A stretch of 64,000 nt of DNA. It comes from Chalciporus piperatus (taxonomy: Eukaryota; Basidiomycota; Agaricomycetes; Boletales; Boletaceae). The notes under the pieces are model-generated. The model ran no database searches. It saw only the letters and a program-made list of their open reading frames with translations, and was not told the DNA's origin. The position numbers and the translations under genes were made by a program. Shown here in pieces: positions 40,526 to 52,105 of this stretch; positions within the stretch are counted from its first letter, which is position 1, and each line of letters begins with the position of its first letter. The stretch spans positions 1 through 64,000 of the forward strand of contig JBBPTG010000130.1 in assembly GCA_038093975.1 (NCBI GenBank). Direction: 5' to 3'.

Positions 40526-41631
40526 TTACTCCTTGAGAGCCCGGTCGATAGCCTCGGGGAAGCATTCGAGGAGTGACAGCTTCTTGGTCTCAGTTGGCTC
40601 CCAGCCCAACCTATAGAGTCGCTCTGGGTTCACGAAGTGGTTCCCTCCAAGAAGAGACCAGCCGCCTTGGGGGTGTTGGCGTAAACGAAGGCGGACCACG
40701 CGACAGAAACAAAAGTACTCAGTGGCCAAGAGGATCGACCACTTCAGACCTCTAGAGCAGCTTGTAAGACGAGGAAGAGACCCATCGCACAATCCTTGAC
40801 ATAGAATGTTGTTCACCGCATTGGCAGGTGTAGCCGAGTTTCTTCGTCATATCGAGGAAAATGCGAAGCCACAGTGTGGTTTTCTGGACGCCTTTGGAAA
40901 ACCTCAGTCTACTCTTGCCATTCGTGAAATGCTTACCTTCACCGACGCCATAGATCTATATCGAATCGTGATTAAAATGACATTGAGGATGAACTAGCGG
41001 TGGTACTTACCTGAGCAGGGTAGTATATGATTGTGCGGACTGGATTTTCCGTTCAAAAGCCTGCCTCTACAAGCGTTTGTTGGAGGACATCTGAAGGATA
41101 ATTAAGCATAAAATAAGGGTGATGTAGATGTTTCCCTCACTGTCTCAAATCCAAGCCTATGTCAGACCATTCTTTCACGTGTTCAACAGGTTCACCCATC
41201 GCATTATCGCTGACAATTCCGCAGCCAGAGACATGGATATAAAGCGGAGGCTTTCCTGGGTTGTTTTTCGAGCTCGTCTCGAGACCGGCGAGGGTCGCTA
41301 TATTAAGCAGTAATCAGAATCTCTCAACGACCAGGGATCCGACAAAACACCCACACTTTATACTTGCGGGATGATCTGAGCTCGCGCAGTTGATGATAAT
41401 GTCAGCCTTGGCGACCTGGTCTTGGATGATAGCATCGTCGTCGAGACACCCCTCTATGAAAGTGATCTTAGAGTAGATCCTTCGAAGTTGTTCTTGTCGC
41501 TCCGGGGTTGGGTTGCGAAGAAGGACGACGACGGGGAGTTGAGGAAGCTTCTCGTTTGGGAGAAGTAGAAATTGGCCATCGAGGTAGCAAGTGGCTCCCA
41601 AGAAGAAGATGGTCTGAGATTGTGTAGACAT
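40526..41631 (-). pseudogene. NmrA-like NAD(P)-binding Rossmann protein, decayed
   Basis: Readable pieces on the minus strand: 41631 onwards with IFFLGATCYLDGQF, KITFIEGCLDDDAIIQDQVA and ADIIINCASSDHPASIK; about 41250-41130 with YIHVSGCGIVSDNA and EPVEHVKEWSDIG; then RTIIYYPAQ, IYGVGEG, YVKDCAMGLFLVLQAALEV and a C terminus LLGGNHFVNPERLYRLGWEP ending at 40526. They match agaricomycete NmrA/SDR-like epimerases, but the Gly-rich loop reads GATCYLDGQF where GxxGxxG is expected. The pieces between 40880 and 40680 fall in three frames with stops between them. I judge it a pseudogene; splice variants could rescue some joins but not all. Confidence 0.65.
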
Positions 41632-42449
41632 ATTCGGTCAAGAAGAGGGATATCGAATACGGAAACACCCCCAACGTCAGTCTGCACGGTTTCCGAGGTT
41701 ACCCTGCGATCAAGTCAGAAGAAGCAAAGGGAAGGCGCGATGTGTACAGGGTTAAGTTTGCGGGTCGGCAGTTCGTTACCGTAGGTTGAGCTTGGGAAGT
41801 AAGTAAATCATGTACGTGAATCCTGACCTCGGGATCATCGACGCCACACAGTGGTCGAGGGCAACAGTGATGGAAGTTCGGGTCTTGGGGACTCTGATAT
41901 TTCACCCTGACATTTTCCCAGAACTTTTCCACTTTGATCGGCAAACTTATCCGAGTATGACCCGCCTTGAGTTCCATGGAATATTCGAGCGTGGATTGAA
42001 AATACTCTGGTGGTTTCAACCTTCAAGACTCAAGCCTGAGACCGATCCAAGTAGTCTAAGGAAGGCTGGAGTTGGATTGGAAGGCGAGAGGAGCGAAGCG
42101 CGGGCTTCTAAGTACTCTTTCGAATTCTTGAGAAGGGAGCAAGGAGGTTGAGGTTATCGAATATTATCTCCAAAAGGAAATTCAATTTCTGGAGTTGTTT
42201 CGCCATCCGACTCGAAGTCGAAGACCGTTCACCTGTAATTTCCGTCTGGAGCGACGGAAGGCCGGCCGTAGTGGAGGTGATTTCGAGCAACGATCGGTAC
42301 ACTCGCGCTATATTCCGGCAAACATTGCGAATGCAACACTTTAACAGCTAGCAAAGGTGCCAAACCATCGTCAAGTCAACGATCCAAGGATCATCTCAGG
42401 GACGCCCGAACCGCAAGCCCTCCGGGGACCCGATTTAACTGACATAAGC
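41632..42449. other. Intergenic, no gene seen
   Basis: About 800 bp. Open frames on both strands overlap one another and none has recognisable protein character. Confidence 0.4.
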
Positions 42450-43246
42450 TTAAACTTCTTCATGGGCAGCGAGGAAATTCTCAGTGAAAGAGCCAGCTAG
42501 AAAATCATAAAAAGGACTGTCAGAGCCCGTTGGCTGGAATCGGGTCCACGTACTTTTTGTGTGCTTCGAAAACGCGCTGTTGGGGTCAGCTGGATCATCC
42601 ACAGTTGCGCTGGAGAGGGCCCAGGCCAGAGTACCCGCGCCCGTCAAGTTCATTCCCCCCCCAGCCCATCCTTCAGAAAGCAATTTATGTAAGTGAGGAA
42701 AATAGCAAATAATTTGTGTCCACATACTTGTACAGTTCAGGCAGCTGAACACCCATTTCCAGTGCGTAGAATTGACATATGTGAAAGCAAGGTTGGTGAC
42801 CAATGGTCCATTATAGGGACTGAAGTTCCAAGGTATGAGTTAAGACACGACGTAATCTGGGACTACATACCCAGGGAGAGAGCCAGAGGTTGCATAGCGC
42901 GATGAATGTACGACGGTGTCCTCGTAAGGCCAGGCCACGAGGAGCAAGTTGTTGAGCATGGTGCCGCCAAGGCAGATGCCAACCCATTGATTGGCGACAG
43001 GAGAAACGATCTCCCCGATAAACTCATCGTCAGACTTCGGAGGAAAGACCAGACCTATGGTCACGTCCGTCTCCGGATCGGTATAGCCTTGGAAGGTAGT
43101 GCCAGCGACAGCATCAAAATATGCCGTCGAATTCTGTGCAGAGACTAACAACAGGGATGAGCGCGCTCTTCCCCCGGACCGACAGGTGTCAACTTACCAA
43201 CTGTGAGCATTGTGAGCAAGGCCACGAACGCACGCTGTAACAACAT
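42450..43246 (-). CDS. Secreted AA8 cytochrome domain protein (CDH cytochrome-like, stand-alone)
   Basis: Four exons: 43246-43198, 43144-42871, 42819-42728 and 42670-42450, 211 residues. A signal peptide (MLLQRAFVALLTMLTV) precedes a single domain resembling the N-terminal haem-b domain of cellobiose dehydrogenase: DVTIGLVFPP, EIVSPVANQWVGICLGGTML, LLLVAWPYEDTVVHSSRYA, FTYVNSTHWKWVFSCLNC. The His of STHWKW may be the haem-ligand His, and a Met before the beta sandwich would be expected as the second ligand. No flavin dehydrogenase and no cellulose-binding module follow. Free AA8 proteins are thought to pass electrons to lytic polysaccharide monooxygenases or reduce iron. Several N-glycosylation sites are present. 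Confidence 0.8.
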
Positions 43247-43865
43247 GGTGAAGAATGTCACGTCGATGTTGGCGGTGTTTGTGGGCTTAGCTGCCACATA
43301 TTTATCTGCTACAACGAGAAGAACAGCCTAGCTCAGTTGAAAAAAATGTGACATCAGTGGGGCGTAGTACGCACCGGTTGCTCATACTAGCCGATACCTT
43401 GTATATCTCCGAGTTTGATTTTTGCGGGGCCCGCAAACTTAACGAGAATCAACCGCAAGGTTGCTCCCGTCCCTGTTTCAATTTGCCATCAAATGAGCCC
43501 CTTTGGCAAAGTCATTACGTTGGCGTTTCATGTGTTTGCCGTCGCCTGACCAGGAATTGCTCCGAATTTGGGCCCGTCAGTTATGTGAAAAGTTGTTAGA
43601 GGTGAACCATGGTCCATAGACTCCAGAGTCCACAGTGCTGGAGTCGCCGCGGACACGAACAACCAAGCTGACTTACGAGATATCTGAGTTTGAGAACCGG
43701 GGTTAGACAGGTCACACTTCCCCTTTACATAACAGAGTGTTCGTTTGTTGTCGTCGGAGGGTCCGTCGGGGGGGGGCCCAGACTTGACTGGGCGATGTAA
43801 ATAAGTTATCGATTGTGTTGTTCAATTCGACCCCAGTTATCGTACACACTAGATCAATCCGTGGA

Positions 43866-45769
43866 TCAGACGATATATCGAAAGTTGGACGCCTTCCCTC
43901 CCGTCTTCGCAGCTTCCTGTTCAGCCTTCTCAAGCTTCTTGTTCTCTGAGACGAGATGCCGGTGCATCACGTAGCACAAAAGAATGTGCATGACTCCAGT
44001 TGCAATGCAGATGCCCCACGACTTCCGGTAGGTTGGACCCCATGCAGAGGGGAAAGCATATCTGAAATGATCATGTTTTGTCATTGTCGGAGCATTTGGA
44101 ACGTGCGGGGATAAACTTACGAGCCTCCCACGTTCCCGAGTTGCGAAAATCCGTTGATGAATGCGAGAGCAACGGCCCGTTTGGCAGGGGGCCGAGAGAT
44201 GGTGTTACTCATCCACGAGTAGAAGCATATTAATCCAACGTAGGTCTGGCACATGAGGAAGCTGTTCGAGGTGAGGATGAATCAGTTGACATTGAAACAG
44301 TTCAAATCATCTGAAACATACAGCGAGATGTAGCGAGCAGCCGTATTCATCGTGGAAATCGCAATAATGAATCCGACGAGACCGATGCATTCTGACGCAG
44401 CAATGTAGACGAACCGACGTTTCTTCAAGTCTGAGTGTCTACGATCGGGCTTAATCAACACTCCATCAATGCGAATGCAAAATGAAAGCCTACCGTGCGA
44501 CGAAAAAGCTGAGGATGGCTGTGAATACCCATGGAGGTGCACACAGCAGCAGAGTCACCGTGGTATCGAAACCCATGGTAGCACTTAACGTTGGGAAGAA
44601 TAAGAAAAAGGCCTGTGTGGCAAGTTGCGATATTGCAGCAAGCGTGAACCACCACATTTTCCAATCCGTCAGAGCCATATACAGCCCTTTCAGTGGTGTG
44701 ACGGAAAGACTGCCAACGTCATCAGGGGATTCTTCAGCAAGATCTTCTTGAAGACGCAGGATAGCTAGCTCCCGCTCTTCTGGTGTTAACCATCGCGTGT
44801 TATGCGGGAAATCGGGGAGTAGGAAGATGGAACAGAGCGCAACGAATACCGTGAGGGCCCCTTCGATATAAAACAACCATCTGAAAGTCCATTTCAGAAA
44901 TTGCTGAGGAAATATACACGCGTACGTACCTCCAGGCGGCATGCCCAAGTACACCTTGCATGCGAGCAAGGATCCCAGAGGCAATCAACGCTCCCCAGCC
45001 ATTACTGATGAGGCTCCCACAATAAAGGATTGAGGTGCGGAGTCCAACTTCGTCTCGTTTATACCATCTCGATATCAAAAACAATGCACCCGGAAAGAAT
45101 GCGGCCTCGACAAATCCAATGAAGAAGCGACAAAGCAGGGCTCCAACATAGCTGCAACAACAAATTCAGCGATAGGCATGAGACAGCTGGGAACACGCAT
45201 ACTTTGTCGTGACACCTGTCAGAGATGATATCATGCCCCAGAGTACCATACAGCACGGGATATATATGGATGGACGCCCCATCCAATTCAAGAACATGTT
45301 CCTGGGGGGGCGAGATCAGATATGTGGTTTTCAGCAGCTCGACGACGTACGACGGAACCTGCATGATGATGTATCCTACAGAAAGGATGGATAATACCGT
45401 CGAGTATTGTGTACTACCAAGGTGTAGATCTTGCTGGAAACCTTGCAGTCGAGCAGCACTTTTGGGCAATCGAATGTTATTAACCAACTCCACTGTAGCA
45501 CCTCACTGGCGTACCCGACATTATTCCTGTCAATCTGTTCTTATGATGAGCTGTGCGATAGGTTCAAAAGAATGCGCAACACCCACATAGTTAAGGATAT
45601 AGATGAGAATCAGGATACCAAAGCGAAGGTCAAGCTTGCGCTTTAATCTCTTCTCCAGCACAGCTCTCCTAGCGCTGTCGAAGTCGGGCCGGGAAACGTC
45701 ATCATCATCGAGAACTTTCGTCTCGACTTCCACAATTGAAGCCTTCTTAATCGAACCACTGGCGGACAT
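43866..45769 (-). CDS. MFS transporter of the anion:cation symporter / allantoate permease (Dal5) family, copy A
   Basis: Nine exons: 45769-45587, 45534-45515, 45458-45351, 45301-45203, 45151-44930, 44880-44494, 44438-44322, 44261-44121 and 44061-43866, 490 residues. Family marks: DRNNVG after helix 1, the first cytoplasmic loop motif NWMGRPSIYIP, GFVEAAFFPGALFLISRWYKRDE, the central loop TRWLTPEERELA and the PSAWGPTYRKSWG block before the last helices. Dal5-like permeases take up organic anions such as allantoate, nicotinate or pantothenate across the plasma membrane; the substrate here is unknown. The second exon is 20 nt. All joins keep frame. A close paralogue lies 3.36 kb away in the same orientation. 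Confidence 0.9.
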
Positions 45770-47223
45770 GGGGGAAGAAAAGTATGCACTGTAAGAGGAA
45801 TGGAAAGGAGCTCTCAAATAGGTGAGCCGCTTTAAATTGCCAGTAGGCTGCCATCCCAGCTGGACAGCTCGAGCAGCATAAAGATGGTCACGAGTCTCTT
45901 GGATCACATTGATCACTACAACGATGAGAAGATTATGGACGAAACTGATGTCACATGCCTCTGATACGCAGGGGACGGAGATGCCGTACCTCTGGCCCAG
46001 CGCTTGCGATCGTCGAAGTCCACTTGTCAGATGCAATGCATCATGTGGTGAGATGATGGGTCACATAACGAGCATGCGGAGACTCACCACAAGCCTGCTG
46101 TTTCCCACCCCACAAGGACATTGGTCCTGAATTTGATCACGTTGACAACTACATCCGCGGACAATCTTTGGGTATGGCTCTTTGCAGCGTGATCATGGGA
46201 CTCGCCGAGGATACAGGATGTGTCTCGTGCTGTTGTCAGTTCACATCTTGGCACTGCCAACCGAGTCCGACTGTACCAATTACCAAGGTATCACGAGGGC
46301 AACAATCCACGATCCAGTATTAGCACCTCAGCAAGGACGTACCTTGACGCACCACATCTCACGTGGAACCCCTGCAAGACAAAGTTGTGGACCTAAGTTG
46401 AAAGTATCCATCAGCATCATGACATGAATAGTATCTCAACACCTATTTCAGGTGGTTCAGTCTATTGAGGACAATGGCATAGGTCGAGAAATACGAGTTG
46501 GTGAAGTCCTTCAGGGCGCTTATGAACATTTGAGTGGTTGGAACTTGGGATGCATCACAGGAATGCCGATTGAACCTCCGCATGCATCTAACTTACATAT
46601 ACCAGTGAATTCAGCGCTCGTCAAGGGACGGAAGATGGCGTCAGAGTGCATGCCTTGCCTCAAATTCCACCTGATATCCAAACTCGCTCAAGGCTCTTCT
46701 AACCGCCTATTTGGTTCGACCACCATAAGGAGCAGCGATGGTGTTGTATTTGAGGTGCGCACGACCTCGGAACTCTATGAACTCGACCAGTCGTTGTTCA
46801 GCGGCCCAGTTGCGTGTTACGGATTTTCCCAATTCAATTTACTTCGTAGGCTTGAACTTGTTTTCTGTGCGCCTTAGACTCGTTGCTTTTAAGTTGAACC
46901 CGGCCAGGGTAATGCATGTACCTGGCCGTTTTCGTTCAAAGGCTGGAGGAACTGGTCCCACAAGCCTTGTTTTGCGGAACTTTCAACACGTCGAGCATGG
47001 ATATTTTCGCCAGAATTTGCTCCGAACACGGTGTTCAGGGCGATTCAGATGATCTGAGAAGTCGCTGAAGGTACGGTGAACCACAGCGCTGGAGTGTGCC
47101 AGTGGAATATGCGAGTTTGAGCCTGCTCGTCGCTGAACAGGCCGCGATTCCAGTCCATTAGTCAACGGCGGAGAATGAATCAGGTACTTGGAGGTATTGT
47201 GAGAAGTTCAAGTGATATGCTAA
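45770..47223. other. Spacer between the duplicated transporters, containing duplicated 5' flank
   Basis: The stretch upstream of copy A (about 45990-46280) matches that upstream of copy B (about 49340-49640), for example the shared CGCAAGCGCTGG and TTTCCCACCCCACAAG. The similarity thins out towards 46700. The remaining open frames (for example 46452-46877) do not look like real genes. Confidence 0.55.
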
Positions 47224-49125
47224 TTAGACGATATATCGGAAGCCAGACACCTTCCCTCCCGTCTTCGCAGCTTCCTGTTCAGCCTTCTCAAACTTCTTGT
47301 TCTCGGAGACTAGATGTCGATGCAACACATAGCATAAGAAAATGTGGGTGACAGCGGTCGCAGTGCAGATGCCCCACGACTTCCGGTAGGTTGGACCCCA
47401 CGCAGACGGGAAAGCATATCTAAAGTGATCATATTTTATCATTGTCGAAGTATCTGGAAGATGACATGACAGACTTACGAGCCTCCTACGTTCCCTAGCT
47501 GGGAAAATGCATTGATGAAAGCGAGAGAAACAGCTCGTTTAGCCGGGGGCCGAGCGATGGTGTTACTCATCCACGAGTAGAAGCATACTATCCCAAGGTA
47601 AGTCTGGAGCATGAGGAAGCTATCAAGGAGATGAATCAGTTGAATTTAAAATGGATGCAAGCCTTGAGACTTACAGTGAGATATAGCGAGCAGCCGTATT
47701 CATCGTGGACATTGCGATAATGAACCCTACGATACCTATGCATTCTGTCACGGCAATGTAGACGAATCGACGTTTCTTCATGTCCGAGTGTCTACGTAGA
47801 CACTCATCAATCGAGCAGTTCGGGCGCAAATGAAAGCCTACCTCGCAACGAAAAATGTCTGGATGGCTGCAAACATCCACGGAGGTGCGCACAACAGAAG
47901 AGTCACCGTGGTGTCGAAACCCATGGTTGCAGTTAACGTCGGGAAGAATAGGAAAAAGGACTGTGTGGCCACTTGTGCTGTCGCAGCAAGCGTGAGCCAC
48001 CACATTTTCCAATCCGTCAGAGCCATATACAACCCTTTCAGTGGTGTGACGGAAAGACTGCCAACGTCATCAGGGGATTCTTCAGCAAGATCTTCTTGGA
48101 GACGCAGGATAGCTAGTTCGCGCTCTTCGGGTGTTAACCATCGTGTGTTATGCGGGAAATCGGGGAGTATGAAGATGGAGCAGAGAGCAACGAATATTGT
48201 GAGGGCCCCTTCGATATAAAACAACCATCTAAAAGTCCATTTTAGAAATTGCTGAGGAAATATATACGCGTACGTACCTCCAGGCAGCATGCCCAAGTAC
48301 ACCTTGCATGCGAGCAAGGATCCCAGAGGCAATCAACGCTCCCCAGCCATTACTGATGAGGCTCCCACAATAAAGGATTGAGGTGCGGAGTCCCACTTCG
48401 TCTCGTTTATACCATCTCGATATCAAAAACAATGCACCCGGAAAGAATGCGGCCTCGACAAATCCAATGAAGAAGCGACAAAGCAGGGCTCCAACATAGC
48501 TGCAATAACAAATTCAGCGATAGGCATGAGACAGCTGAGAACACGCATACTTTGTCACGATGCCTGTCAGAACTGATACTGTACCCCAGATCACCATACA
48601 ACACGGGATATATATGGATGGACGCCCCATCCAATTCAAGAACATGTTCCTGGGGGGGCGAGATCAGATATGTGGTTTTCAGCAGCTCGACGACATACGA
48701 TGGAACCTGCATGATGATGTATCCTACAGAAAGGATGGATAATACCGTCGAGTATTGTGTACTACCAAGGTGTAGATCTTGCTGGAAACCTTGCAGTCGA
48801 GCGGCACTTTTGGGCAATCGAGCGTTATTAACCAACTCCACTGTAACATCTCAGTGGCGTACCCAACATTGGTCCTGTCGATCTGTTTTTGCAATGAGCC
48901 CGCCCATGGCATAGGTTTGGGAAAACACAGAACACGCACATAGTTGAGGACATAAATGACAATCAAGATACCTAAACGAAGGTCAAGCTTGCGCTTTAAT
49001 CTCTTCTCCAACACAGCTCTCCTAGCGCTATCGAAAGCGGGCCGGGGCACGCGATGGTTATCGATAGTTTTCGTCTTGACTTCCACAATCGAGCCTGTCT
49101 TCTCGACCGAAGCATTGGACGACAT
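47224..49125 (-). CDS. MFS transporter of the Dal5 / allantoate permease family, copy B
   Basis: Same nine-exon structure as copy A, with exon 1 at 49125-48940 and the last exon ending at the TAA at 47224. The first ~20 residues (MSSNASVEKTGSIVEVKTKT) differ most from copy A; the transmembrane core is nearly identical. DRTNVG replaces DRNNVG, and the C terminus ends KVSGFRYIV versus KASNFRYIV. I saw no stop or frame break, so both copies look functional. The pair is a recent tandem duplication of a unit of about 3.36 kb including the promoter side. Confidence 0.88.
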
Positions 49126-52105
49126 GGGGAGGACGAGGATGCGCTGGGTAGGAATGGTAGGCGAGGTGCTTTAAATCGGGTGTCCCAGCGGACACCGTGA
49201 GCACCGTAATGCGACTGTCACGAGTTATCTCTTTGATCACCAAGGGATATCTAGGAGCTCCACCCTACGAAGATGGGAAAGATCACGGACGGCGGAGACT
49301 CCAGCGTTCCAATGGGTGAGAGTCATCAGGCCTTCGTGACGCTTGGAGCGGGGATGCCGTACTTCTGGACCAGCGCTTGCGATTGTCAAACTTCTCTTGC
49401 AAAATGTAACGCATCATGTGGTTAGACAGTGGGTCATATAACGGGCGCGCGGGGGCTCACAACAAGCCCGCTATTTCCCACCCCACAAGATCGCTATGCG
49501 AGATTCGCCGTGGCAAGAATAATGCACGGGAACATGGGCTCATGGAAGGCGATCACGGGACTCCGAGAATACAGAGCGTGTGTGTATCCTGTGCTGTTAT
49601 CAGAATTGACATCTTGGCGCATGTGGACACCAATCTGAAAGCCTCAGCAAAGGCGCCAATCCTGAACGTTTGAACAACGAAAAGAAGCATCAGCACGGAC
49701 ATTGAAGATACGATTCCGACACTCCACTCCACTCATATGTCAGTCTGTCCGATTCTGTCGAGGATCATAAGTGGAATCGGCGAGGTTCTCCAGGTTTATC
49801 AACAGTCGAATGGCCGTTTAGAATGGAGTTGAAGTCTCCGACTCGGAGTACCCTTACATACCGGTCTAAAGGGAAGCAAATTCGTCAAGGAACAGAAGAC
49901 GGTCAGCGTACTTGCCTTGTCTCGATTTCCTCCTGCCATCCAGACCCGTTCACGCCTAATCTTGCCCTTGCATTTGCTGGCTGAAACTCGTATCTTTGTA
50001 GTGATGCATTGGAATTTGGTGGTGCGATCCCTCAGCCTAACTTGTGTGTTTGCATGTGTTTGCAGGTTGCGGGCTCACTTTGAGTAGGAAACTCAAGTCA
50101 AACACGAACGGAAGGATTGCAGACCCAACCCAGACTCCAGGAATCCACTGTTCGTCTAAGCGATCACAGTATCCATGAGCCAACATCGCTCGCAAGTTGC
50201 AACAGAATCTTCAACGTGCCACTATGCACCAGGATCAACACTTCAAGTCTTCAACACGTGGCCGATGCTGATAGTCTGTGTGGAACTAAGCGTGGTGACC
50301 AGACCGTGGCAACGTCGACATGCGATAGCTTGAGAGTCTAAGACAAAAATGTAAGTGAATGGACTAACGTTCAATGAAGTGCTGGGAGCCTTGATGCGCT
50401 GGAGTTTCTGCAAAACAAAGACCCCCTGGGCCAACTTGGACAAGGTTTGTGACCCAGCCGCCCTGCTGAGCGCTGAGCCACCCTGCGTGCTACTCTCAAA
50501 TGAAAGACCTGATGGTCAGGTGAGTTTGCCAGCTGCCCCTGAAGTGATTCCGGATCTTCTTCCAACTATGTTCTAGAATCTAGGCCCCTCTAATCCCACC
50601 ACGGCGCAGCTTCGGCAGCCTATCGCGCTGGGGGCTCAAGTTATCATATCAGTCTTCATACTAATCGGGGAGCCAACTCGGTTGGTTTGATGAACTCGGT
50701 AACTAATAGGTACCCGCGTAAGCTACTAGTATCCCGTCTGCTAGTCCGAATCTCACATTCACTGGCAGATGATTTGAATCGATGACCGATCTGTGTAGCG
50801 CAGTCTTTTACCGTTCTGGGTATCGTACGATGACGGTGTGCAGCGTCGCGAACACAGGGTACGGGACATCCATCCATCCTGGCTGTCAATTGTATACCAC
50901 TCATGACAGGTGCCTCATTAATTAAAGGGGTTGGAGATTCTTCTCGAACGCGCTCAATCAGTCCTGCAGCATGGCAGTATCGATGACGGTAGGTAACTTT
51001 GACCCCCTTGATGATCATGTGCTGTTTATCCATGATTGAAATCGGACAATGTACTGGCCGATCAATCATCCCTGCTAAATCCAGCATGAATGAAAAACGG
51101 CGTGGAAAACGTTTCGTATTGTTTGCTGTGTGACTCACCACATGGGGAAGGTCTTCTCCAGCAGTGGACAGGCCGCAGGCTGGTTGTTCAGATTTGAACG
51201 TGCGCTGAGCGCTGTATCATTCATGACTTTCCATTTGGAAAGCCTGAGCGCAGGCACTAACGATCATGGTAGATCAGTGTGGGGAATACCCTACGTTATC
51301 TCATATCTGAACCCAACTACTGGGGAAACAAAATTTTCTTCCTAACCTGGGGCGAGCTGATCATCAAAATTTGAAAACCACTCTCTGAAATAGAATCAGA
51401 CGCCACTCATGGCGTTCTGTTCACTTCCTTTCCCCTGGAGAAACCTGGAGCGCGCCGTAAGTCTTGGCCCGTTTGTTCTTGTCCACCCCTGTTCCTTACC
51501 TAGACTCTCCACCTACCATTCAAATCAATATGGAACGAATCTGAGAAGCAACTTGAATGTGGCGCAGCGGATGGCATTGCAAAGTGAGCATGTGTCCCAT
51601 ACCGGGACCCGTGGCGCACGCAATTTCCTTGATATCTTTACAATTTTACCAGGTCGCTCAAAGGATCTGTGCTATTCATGCGATTATTCCGAACCACAGA
51701 AAGTCGAACAGACTACCAAGACTATGAAGGACCTGTCAACAGCTAAAAGCGCGATTCAGTACTGCCGCTGGTGCAGCGAAACTGAGCAACTGGCATTTCA
51801 GGCATGATCCAGTTTGAGCTATCTCATGAGCAGCTACGGTGATTGAAGATACGGCAGGAACCTGCGCCCATGTCCGCAAGATTTTCTGATCAGAAGTTCT
51901 GGTCGTTCACCCAGAACGATCCATTGCAAATGAGCGCCGAACGCCCGAGGAATTTTGGGGTTCTGAGGGTTAAACAGGCAACTGTCCAGACCACTCTCAG
52001 CTTTCCTTTCGCGTTATCCAGTGTCGAATGAAGTCTATAAAAGGTCGGGAGTCAGAGCTGAGTCCAGTACCACTTCCTCCTCACAAAAATCTCAACCAAC
52101 ACTAA
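49126..52105. other. 3 kb without a supportable gene
   Basis: The left part (49340-50000) is the duplicated and decayed upstream flank shared with copy A. From 50100 to 52050 I see only short unrelated frames, for example 51130-51345 and 51409-51807 (plus) and 50656-51141 (minus), with no domain or splice support. Sequence just before 52106 (TATAAAAGG at about 52036) may be the promoter of the next gene. Confidence 0.45.

Noticed and set aside
46452..46877. 141-codon ORF upstream of transporter copy A
   Set aside because: Lies in the duplicated flank whose counterpart near copy B is not open in the corresponding frame, so it is not conserved as protein.
50656..51141. 161-codon minus-strand ORF
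   Set aside because: No recognisable domain, composition typical of random frames, no splice structure.
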